Of a stretch of 7,454 bases of DNA, positions 1 through 4,356 are shown piece after piece. The stretch covers positions 1-7,454 of the forward strand of contig JALWEL010000203.1 in NCBI GenBank assembly GCA_027014065.1. Reading direction: 5' to 3'. The DNA comes from DHVE2 group archaeon. Its GTDB lineage: Archaea > Thermoplasmatota > Thermoplasmata > Thermoplasmatales > Aciduliprofundaceae. The notes below the pieces were generated by a model. The model saw only the letters and a program-made list of their open reading frames with translations, was not told where the DNA came from and ran no database searches. The translations under genes and the position numbers were made by a program. Within the stretch, counting starts at the first letter, position 1; every line of letters starts with the position of its first letter.

Positions 1-367
1 AATAGAAAATTTCAAAGAAAAAGGAGGGGTAATTCTCTCAGTGTTCGGAGGGCGCATATCCGAGGGCCTCGACTTCCCAGGTAAGCTGCTGGAAATCGCG
101 GTCATCGTGGGCATTCCGTACCCGAAGCCCACCGCACGCCTGAAGATGCTCACAAAGTACTACGATTACAAATTTGGAAACGGTTGGAATTTTGCGTTCA
201 AAGTTCCCGCCAGCATAAAGATGAGGCAAGCCATAGGGAGATTGATAAGAAGCGAAAATGACAGGGGAGTAGCGGTTATTTTAGATCGTCGTGCCATTCA
301 GTTCAAAGATGAAATACCCGCGTACAAATCGAAAAATTTAATCCAGGAAATCAAAGATTTTTTTTGA
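1..367 (+). CDS. XPD/Rad3-type DNA helicase, C-terminal end (5' partial)
   Basis: The reading frame is open from base 2 and ends at TGA 365-367, leaving 121 residues of a larger protein that starts before the window. Visible features match the second RecA-like domain of superfamily 2 XPD/Rad3/DinG helicases. There is a motif V-like segment (SVFGGRISEGLDFPG, residues 13-27 of the fragment) and a motif VI arginine-finger segment (QAIGRLIRSENDRG, about residues 77-90). Between them lies the PYPKPT stretch typical of the family. Archaeal XPD proteins are 5'-to-3' helicases with an Fe-S cluster in the N-terminal half, which is not visible here. The role is presumably DNA repair or genome maintenance. 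The C-terminus (EIKDFF) is normal, with no sign of truncation. An XPD-like paralogue (DinG/Rad3-like) cannot be excluded from this fragment. The symbol is left empty for that reason. Confidence 0.9.
   Translation, partial: IENFKEKGGVILSVFGGRISEGLDFPGKLLEIAVIVGIPYPKPTARLKMLTKYYDYKFGNGWNFAFKVPASIKMRQAIGRLIRSENDRGVAVILDRRAIQFKDEIPAYKSKNLIQEIKDFF
358..365 (+). terminator. Oligo-T run at the helicase stop codon
   Basis: Eight consecutive T residues run into the TGA stop of the helicase gene. Archaeal intrinsic termination often relies on T-rich tracts on the non-template strand without a stable hairpin, and no hairpin is visible here. The position suits an end point for the helicase transcript. 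The run also encodes Phe-Phe, so coding alone could explain it. Confidence 0.35.
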
Positions 368-427
368 AGAATGAAGAAAAAGGGGAGGAGGGGCGTCATC
401 GTGATTTTGTGATATCTTGTGATGTTT

Positions 428-444
428 GTATACATTTCGTATAC
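428..444. promoter_or_regulatory. GTATAC-N5-GTATAC element, left copy
   Basis: Two self-palindromic GTATAC hexamers (428-433 and 439-444) are separated by ATTTC, so their centres are 11 bases apart, about one helical turn. The same hexamer pair with the same five-base spacer recurs at 2179-2195, and I noticed GTATAC nowhere else in the window. This is the form expected for a dimeric regulator binding one face of DNA. No gene is assigned downstream of it here. On the minus strand it would sit just past the start site expected from the TATA-like box at 467-478. Confidence 0.5.
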
Positions 445-466
445 CTATGTATGTGTATGCAAATGT

Positions 467-478
467 AATATATAAAGC
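467..478 (-). promoter_or_regulatory. TATA-like box in the convergent gap
   Basis: Read on the minus strand this is GGGAAAGC followed by TTTATATATTAC, close to an archaeal BRE plus TATA box (A/T core at 471-478). A start about 25 bases downstream would fall near 449, just before the GTATAC element. Transcription would then run antisense into the 3' end of the helicase gene. The plus-strand reading (AATATATAAAG) is also TATA-like and would give RNA antisense to the DUF1667 gene. No gene is served in either direction, so function is uncertain. Confidence 0.3.
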
Positions 479-500
479 TTTCCCTAAAACTCTCATTTTT

Positions 501-839
501 TCATATTCTGGTGACAATAATATCTACACCGTGTATATTCGCGATTTTATCTCCAACTTTCGTATTTTTATTTAAATGTTTTTTCGCAAATTTTTCATTG
601 AGTTTTTTAATTTCGGTTTTGGGCAAAGGTGCAACACTTCTCACCGCCGCTACTTTATATTCCTCTCCTTCCACACGCATCACTGTGAAAAATATTCTTT
701 TCGGGTCGATAACTTCTTGCCTTGCGTATTCGCAGCCCTTGGTACATCTATCCCCCTTCACAATTATTCTCCCGTCTTTTATTTCTACATCCAGAGTGCA
801 GCCTGTTGGGCAGTAAATACATCTCAAGGTGGTTTTCAT
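501..839 (-). CDS. DUF1667 family five-cysteine redox-associated protein
   Basis: A 112-residue protein. The N-terminus has a cysteine cluster C7-x2-C10-x3-C14-x17-C32-x3-C36 (RCIYCPTGC, then GDRCTKGCEYA). It resembles the Cys-rich 4Fe-4S segment at the start of molybdopterin oxidoreductases. The C-terminal half (V-x-R-S-V-A-P-L-P-K, then VGDKIANIHGVDIIVTR) is the usual end of this family. The family is known as the small third partner of anaerobic glycerol-3-phosphate dehydrogenase-like operons (GlpA-type, GlpB-like oxidoreductase, DUF1667). A role in metal-cluster binding or electron transfer for the upstream flavoenzyme is inference. I chose ATG 839-837 over the GTG at 842. The upstream stop and this ATG overlap as TGATG, and GGAGGT at 846-851 sits six bases before the ATG but only three before the GTG. 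Translation is therefore probably coupled to the upstream gene. Confidence 0.88.
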   Translation of the reverse strand: MKTTLRCIYCPTGCTLDVEIKDGRIIVKGDRCTKGCEYARQEVIDPKRIFFTVMRVEGEEYKVAAVRSVAPLPKTEIKKLNEKFAKKHLNKNTKVGDKIANIHGVDIIVTRI

Positions 840-2023
840 CACAGCACCTCCGCCTTAGCGTCCCCCAATTTTCCGCTTTTCAATTTGAACGAAATCATGG
901 TGCTGGGATTCACAAATCTTAAAGTTTTTCTCTCATCTCCCACCCTTATTTTTGCGGTGTCCATGGGTTCGGATACGCGCATTATAAGCTCAACGTCTTC
1001 TTCTCCACTAACCATCTGAGGCATCACGAATTTTATACCCCTTCCGACTTCAATACGCTTGAATTTTCTATCCCCGAGCTTCCCCTTAGAATAAAGGGCC
1101 GCGTTCCTTCCTGCTATCTCCCCCTGAATCACGGCGTAATCCACTATGTCGTTGATAACCAATGAATTACCGCATGAGAAGGCCCCCTTTATACTTGTCT
1201 CCAAATATTCGTTAACCACCGGCCCCCCAGTTTTAGGATCCATTTCAGCCCCCATTTTTATCAATAATTTGTTGTTCGGGACCAATCCTGCGGCAATGAT
1301 CACAGTATCACAATCTACCCACTCCTTTCTCACGAGTTTCCCATCTTTAATTTCACCCACTAAAACTTTCTCGACCCTCTTTTTCCCCTTTATTTCCAGT
1401 ATTGTGTGATTCAGAAACAGGGGAATATCGTAATCCTGAAGACATTGAACAATATTCCTTGTTAATCCGCTTGGATATGGAAGAATTTCGTAAACTCCTA
1501 AAACTTCGGCATCCTCCATCGCGAGCCTTCTGGCCGTTATCAATCCAATATCTCCGGAGCCTAAAATTACCACCTTTTTTCCGGGTAGATATCCGTGCAT
1601 ATCGAGAAATGTCTGCGCTGTACCTGCTGTCATTACTCCCGATGGCCTATCTCCAGGGATGTTTATCATGTACCTCGTTTTTTCTTTGGCCCCTGTTGCA
1701 AAGATCACGCTTTTGGATTCAATTTTTCCACCTATTAGTTGAATTTTAAAATTCCCAGCATTTTTGAGAGCATCTACATGCTCTCCTAAGAGTAAATCTA
1801 TATCCTCATTTTTCACCTTCTCCACAAGATGATTTGCAAATTCTGGACCTGTCAAATCCTCTTTGAAATATTGCAACCCAAACCCGTTATGAATGCATTG
1901 AGGTAAAATGCCCCCTAAATACTCATTCCTCTCCACAATGGCAACCATATCCACAAATTCCTTCGCTTTCAGGGCCGCCGCCATGCCCGCGGGGCCCCCT
2001 CCAATCACGACTACGTCATACAC
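839..2023 (-). CDS. FAD/NAD(P)-dependent oxidoreductase of the GlpA-associated type
   Basis: A 394-residue two-dinucleotide-fold flavoenzyme. The FAD-binding GxGxxG is at residues 4-20 (VVVIGGGPAGMAAA), the family signature GGILPQCIHNGFGL at 37-50, and the ATG motif at 106-117 (VIFATGAKEKTR). The NAD(P)-binding GxGxxG is at 151-167 (VVILGSGDIG) and the second FAD contact at about 280-290 (AFSCGNSLV). A beta-rich tail runs from about 320. C43 in the QCIHNGFG segment is a conserved candidate redox residue; a CxxC or CxxxxC disulfide pair is absent. Relatives sit between a GlpA-like dehydrogenase and a DUF1667 protein and are thought to pass electrons from the dehydrogenase. Here no GlpA or GlpK gene is in the window, so the substrate is open. 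The only start in frame is GTG 2023; upstream codons hold no ATG. A TATA-like box about 26 bases upstream suggests a leaderless mRNA. Confidence 0.88.
   Translation of the reverse strand: MYDVVVIGGGPAGMAAALKAKEFVDMVAIVERNEYLGGILPQCIHNGFGLQYFKEDLTGPEFANHLVEKVKNEDIDLLLGEHVDALKNAGNFKIQLIGGKIESKSVIFATGAKEKTRYMINIPGDRPSGVMTAGTAQTFLDMHGYLPGKKVVILGSGDIGLITARRLAMEDAEVLGVYEILPYPSGLTRNIVQCLQDYDIPLFLNHTILEIKGKKRVEKVLVGEIKDGKLVRKEWVDCDTVIIAAGLVPNNKLLIKMGAEMDPKTGGPVVNEYLETSIKGAFSCGNSLVINDIVDYAVIQGEIAGRNAALYSKGKLGDRKFKRIEVGRGIKFVMPQMVSGEEDVELIMRVSEPMDTAKIRVGDERKTLRFVNPSTMISFKLKSGKLGDAKAEVL
846..851 (-). promoter_or_regulatory. Shine-Dalgarno site for the DUF1667 gene
   Basis: The minus strand reads GGAGGT, six bases before ATG 839. 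It lies inside the last codons of the oxidoreductase gene. It decides the start in favour of ATG 839 over GTG 842 and supports coupled translation of the two genes. Confidence 0.7.
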
Positions 2024-2044
2024 ATTAAGTGCATGGCGTGGGGG

Positions 2045-2058
2045 AATATAATTTTTCC
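2045..2058 (-). promoter_or_regulatory. Probable promoter of the oxidoreductase-DUF1667 operon
   Basis: The minus strand reads GGAAAAATTATATT, a BRE-like purine stretch followed by an A/T-rich TATA-like core. It is centred about 26 bases before GTG 2023. No Shine-Dalgarno site precedes that GTG. The spacing fits leaderless archaeal transcription starting at or next to the start codon. The box lies between the stop of the 37-codon ORF and the oxidoreductase, so the operon may be expressed independently of that ORF. Confidence 0.5.
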
Positions 2059-2063
2059 TGCAA

Positions 2064-2177
2064 TCACTCTTCGGCGAAGAGCACTATCTCCTTATCGCCG
2101 ACTCTCGCTGCCAGATAGTTTGGCTGGTGCACGATTTCTATGTCGAAATCATTCAGTTTATACACTCTCACACTCAT
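2064..2177 (-). CDS. Small protein of 37 residues, function unknown
   Basis: ATG at 2177-2175, TGA at 2066-2064. The product begins MSVRVYKLNDFDIEIVHQPN and ends in KEIVLFAEE. It is acidic, has no cysteine, and alternates hydrophobic residues (VRVYKL, FDIEIV, EIVLFAEE), which suggests three short beta strands. I do not recognise a family. Support for a real gene: the composition is protein-like, and a TATA-like box (TATTTAAAT at about 2203-2211) sits about 30 bases upstream. There is also a structured regulatory element against the start codon, and the frame fills a gap that otherwise has no gene. It lies on the same strand as the redox operon, with 40 bases between its stop and GTG 2023. It could be a small regulator or subunit of that operon, or simply a chance frame. 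There is no Shine-Dalgarno site, so it would be translated from a nearly leaderless mRNA. Confidence 0.5.
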   Translation of the reverse strand: MSVRVYKLNDFDIEIVHQPNYLAARVGDKEIVLFAEE

Positions 2178-2178
2178 T

Positions 2179-2195
2179 GTATACAATATGTATAC
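2179..2195. promoter_or_regulatory. GTATAC-N5-GTATAC element, right copy (likely operator)
   Basis: GTATAC at 2179-2184 and 2190-2195 with spacer AATAT, the same geometry as the copy at 428-444. The first hexamer extends to a perfect 12-base palindrome, ATTGTATACAAT, at 2176-2187, which overlaps the start codon of the 37-codon ORF. The element lies between that ORF's TATA-like box and its ATG, covering the expected transcription start. That position suits a repressor. It is also about 60 bases upstream of the AlaX TATA-like box and could act on that gene too. Which protein binds it is unknown. Confidence 0.55.
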
Positions 2196-2202
2196 GAAAT
2201 CC

Positions 2203-2212
2203 TATTTAAATG
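2203..2212 (-). promoter_or_regulatory. TATA-like box for the 37-codon ORF
   Basis: The minus strand reads CATTTAAATA followed by GG, an A/T core centred about 30 bases before the ATG at 2177. The GTATAC element lies just downstream of it. TGCAAA precedes it by a few bases, as TGCAAA also precedes the TATA-like box in the left gap when that is read on the plus strand. Confidence 0.4.
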
Positions 2213-2252
2213 TTTGCATGAAAATACCATTGTTCGTTTTGGGAAGCATGAA

Positions 2253-2263
2253 ATTAATATAAT
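2253..2263 (+). promoter_or_regulatory. TATA-like box for the AlaX operon
   Basis: ATTAATATAAT, preceded by GCATGAA, is centred about 26 bases before ATG 2284. There is no Shine-Dalgarno site before that ATG, so the AlaX message is probably leaderless. The ATG at 2273 is out of frame and ends after five codons. Confidence 0.5.
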
Positions 2264-2283
2264 CCCTGTACCATGCCTCCTGT

Positions 2284-2988
2284 ATGGTAGAATTACTCTA
2301 TCTGGACGATTCCTATCTGAAAGAGTTCGAGGCTGAGGTTTTGGAAGCGTCGGATAACTGGATTGTGTTGGATAGAACTGCATTTTACCCGGGCGGCGGT
2401 GGGCAGCCCTCGGACACTGGAATGATAAAATTCGGGGAAAAAGAAGTGAAAGTTGTGGACATGAAGAGAGAAAATGCGGCGCATGTGATCGATGGTGAGT
2501 TACCCGAGATTGGCGAGAAAATAAAGGGTATTATTGACTGGGACAGAAGATACAAAATAATGAGAACTCACACAGCGGTACATGTTATATCGGGAGTTGC
2601 GTTTCGCAACTTCGGGGTTAAGATAACGGGAAATCAGTTGTATCCCGGGAGGGCGCGGGTTGATTTATCCTTCGAGAATTTAACCCGAGAGATAGTGAGC
2701 GAAATAATAGATGGTAGCAACGAGGTAATTGAGAAGGATTTGAAAGTAAAAGCGTACTATCTCAGCAAGGAAGAATTTATGAATGCTCCAGAGCTCATGC
2801 GCGTCAATCCGAAGCTCTACGATAAATACGATAAAATAAGGGTTGTGGAAATAGAGAACTTCGATGCGCAGGCGGACGGGGGCACGCACGTTCGCTCTCT
2901 AAAAGAAATTGGAAAAATAGTTTTAGAGAAATACGAGAGCAAGGGAAAGAGAAATAAGAGAATTTACGTGAGGGTCGAAAATGAGTAA
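2284..2988 (+). CDS. alaX: AlaX-M type trans-editing protein (misacylated tRNA-Ala deacylase)
   Basis: A 234-residue free-standing homologue of the alanyl-tRNA synthetase editing domain. It hydrolyses misacylated tRNA-Ala, chiefly Ser-tRNA-Ala, in the cytosol; some AlaX-M proteins also clear Gly-tRNA-Ala. The N-terminal beta domain (1 to about 85) carries the glycine-rich motif TAFYPGGGGQPSDTG at 32-46, which separates AlaX-M from the shorter AlaX-S. The catalytic domain has the zinc motif HTAVH (H96, H100) and DAQADGGTHVRS at 194-205. In bacterial AlaRS the matching segment is CGGTH, with Cys and His as the other zinc ligands. Here H202 is kept but the Cys position is D198. Some archaeal AlaX may share this, so I do not read it as inactivating. 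The length is normal. The stop overlaps the start of the next gene by 8 bases, so the two are probably co-transcribed and coupled. Confidence 0.93.
   Translation: MVELLYLDDSYLKEFEAEVLEASDNWIVLDRTAFYPGGGGQPSDTGMIKFGEKEVKVVDMKRENAAHVIDGELPEIGEKIKGIIDWDRRYKIMRTHTAVHVISGVAFRNFGVKITGNQLYPGRARVDLSFENLTREIVSEIIDGSNEVIEKDLKVKAYYLSKEEFMNAPELMRVNPKLYDKYDKIRVVEIENFDAQADGGTHVRSLKEIGKIVLEKYESKGKRNKRIYVRVENE
2970..2975 (+). promoter_or_regulatory. Shine-Dalgarno-like site for the anchored surface protein
   Basis: GAGGGT ends five bases before ATG 2981 and lies inside the last codons of alaX. Together with the 8-base gene overlap it supports ATG 2981 as the start and coupled translation. Confidence 0.5.
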
Positions 2989-4354
2989 GGTATTGCTTGT
3001 ATTTGGACTCATGATGGCTCTGCTATTCGTCCCGTTTTCCTCGGGTATGCTCTGGCAAAGCACTGAGACGCACACACTTTTCTCCACCGGCTCGTGGAAC
3101 AAATTGAATATTCAGATGAAAAATCCAAAGATTGCCACAGGGTTGGATTCGTGGGCCGTGTGGAATTCAAATTCAATTTATGTGATACATGGAGGAGCGC
3201 ATTGGATCAATTCATCCAACATTGAGAAAGTTTGGGTTGGGGGAGAATACGTGGGAATCTTGTACTCAAATGGAACCACGGGGATATTGTCACTATCTTC
3301 GAGTACATTGACCAAAGTGCCTGTGAAAGATGTGCAGAGAATGATTTTGACAGATTTCGGAGCTGTTATTTTCAATTCAACGATTTCAGTTCTGGATATT
3401 AAAAGCGGCAAACTTTACGATTTCTCAGGATTTTCTTTTATGAGTTCTGATATAGCGCATCACGAGTTCATATTTTCCAAGGGCAATGTGCTATTTGGAT
3501 ATCAAGGAGATAAAGAGATGTGGAACATAAGCTTTGATTCAAAAATAAAAAATGCTTATGGATTCAAAGATGGATACTATGTGCTTGCGGAAAAAACGCT
3601 TTATTTTGTGAACAATGAGCATAAATTGGAAGGAAGGTATAAGACGAATGCAGAGGAATTTGTGATGCTAAATAACGAACCTCTTCTTCTAAATGAAATT
3701 ACCGATGATGAGGGAGAGAAACAATGGGTCATTAATGTTCTTTCAAATGAAAACGGAAGTATTGAGGAAAAGGAGCAGTATATGACGTACATCTCGCCTC
3801 AAAAATTGGTGAGTTTGGGGCCTTTTGTTTCATTTTACGACCGCAAATCCATTCACATAATAAGCGAGAATTATCATATTCATGCGAACAACACGTTCTC
3901 CAATGTTGAATTTTCATCAAATACCATTGTGGCCATGAACTCCACGGGCGTTTATTATTTAACCTCGGAGGAAATAAAGAACACGCTGAAGTACATCGGC
4001 GACGACTTTGATATGGACTGGATTCCCGATTCCAAAGATAGCGACGCGGACAACGACGGTATGCCCAACTGGTGGGAGGAGAAATACGGGCTCAATCCTT
4101 TGAATCCCGCGGATAGAAATATCGACGTGGACCACGATGGGTTGACCAATTATCAGGAGTACCTTAACGGTACGAACCCTCTAAAATGGGACACAGACGG
4201 CGATGGGCTCAGCGACGGTTACGAGGTGGCGCATGGAATGAACCCGCTGGTTCCGAACAACGCGATGAAATACAACATTCAGCTGGTAAATTACACAATA
4301 ATTGCATTCTTCGCAATATTTGCAATACTGGGACTAAAAAAAGAAGAGAAATGA
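2981..4354 (+). CDS. Secreted, membrane-anchored protein with possible beta-propeller and calcium-loop stalk
   Basis: A 457-residue protein not recognised as a named family. Residues 1-22 form a Sec-type signal peptide (basic start, hydrophobic core, SSG before the mature part). Residues about 30-335 are beta-rich with repeated short blocks of about 40 residues (GAVIFNSTISVLDIKSG, YYVLAEKTLYFVN, FVSFYDRKSIHII, IVAMNSTGVYYL), like a degenerate seven- or eight-bladed propeller. This domain is inferred from pattern only. Residues 341-422 hold four DxDxDG-type calcium loops like thrombospondin type 3 repeats: D342/D344/D346/D350, D355/D357/D359/E366, D382/D384/D386/E393 and D404/D406/D408/E415, with G-x-NP turns between. 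A single transmembrane helix (about 436-452) and a KKEEK tail follow, placing the body outside the cell. Many N-x-S/T sequons fit archaeal surface glycosylation. It follows alaX with an 8-base overlap although the roles seem unrelated. It ends 2 bases from the convergent repeat-protein gene, which uses similar loops. Confidence 0.85.
   Translation: MSKVLLVFGLMMALLFVPFSSGMLWQSTETHTLFSTGSWNKLNIQMKNPKIATGLDSWAVWNSNSIYVIHGGAHWINSSNIEKVWVGGEYVGILYSNGTTGILSLSSSTLTKVPVKDVQRMILTDFGAVIFNSTISVLDIKSGKLYDFSGFSFMSSDIAHHEFIFSKGNVLFGYQGDKEMWNISFDSKIKNAYGFKDGYYVLAEKTLYFVNNEHKLEGRYKTNAEEFVMLNNEPLLLNEITDDEGEKQWVINVLSNENGSIEEKEQYMTYISPQKLVSLGPFVSFYDRKSIHIISENYHIHANNTFSNVEFSSNTIVAMNSTGVYYLTSEEIKNTLKYIGDDFDMDWIPDSKDSDADNDGMPNWWEEKYGLNPLNPADRNIDVDHDGLTNYQEYLNGTNPLKWDTDGDGLSDGYEVAHGMNPLVPNNAMKYNIQLVNYTIIAFFAIFAILGLKKEEK
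4335..4352 (-). terminator. T-rich tract downstream of the repeat-protein gene
   Basis: The minus strand just past the stop at 4357 reads TTTCTCTTCTTTTTTTAG. It includes seven consecutive T residues (complement of 4336-4342), suiting an archaeal terminator for the minus-strand gene. The same bases encode the KKEEK cytoplasmic tail of the plus-strand neighbour, so the tract may simply reflect that coding. Confidence 0.35.
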
Positions 4355-4356
4355 GG

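Larger units (their letters stand above)
368..500. other. Convergent intergenic gap with regulatory-looking repeats
   Basis: These 133 bases separate two genes that both end here, so neither needs a promoter in the gap. Even so, the stretch holds a purine-rich block (about 370-393), two copies of TTGTGAT (407-413 and 417-423, ten bases apart) and a GTATAC-N5-GTATAC element (428-444). It also has a TATA-like box (about 467-478). No convincing ORF lies inside it. On the minus strand a 45-codon frame starts at 435 and ends at 298 antisense to the helicase, but nothing supports it as a gene. Confidence 0.6.

Noticed and set aside
370..411. A 13-codon plus-strand frame with a purine-rich GGGGAGGAGGGG block
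   Set aside because: Too short to judge. The block lies inside the frame instead of in front of a start codon, so it does not act as a ribosome site for anything visible.
298..435. A 45-codon minus-strand frame starting inside the left GTATAC element
   Set aside because: It is mostly antisense to the helicase coding sequence, its product has a low-complexity Pro/Phe/Lys stretch, and there is no ribosome site. Its only support is the TATA-like box, described as a regulatory observation.
511..1019. Plus-strand open frames opposite the DUF1667 and oxidoreductase genes
   Set aside because: They are antisense to two genes with clear family motifs, and their translations have no recognisable features.
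2179..2195. GTATAC-N5-GTATAC as an intrinsic terminator hairpin
   Set aside because: The stem would be only six A/T-rich pairs, no T tract follows on either strand, and the element sits between a TATA-like box and a start codon.
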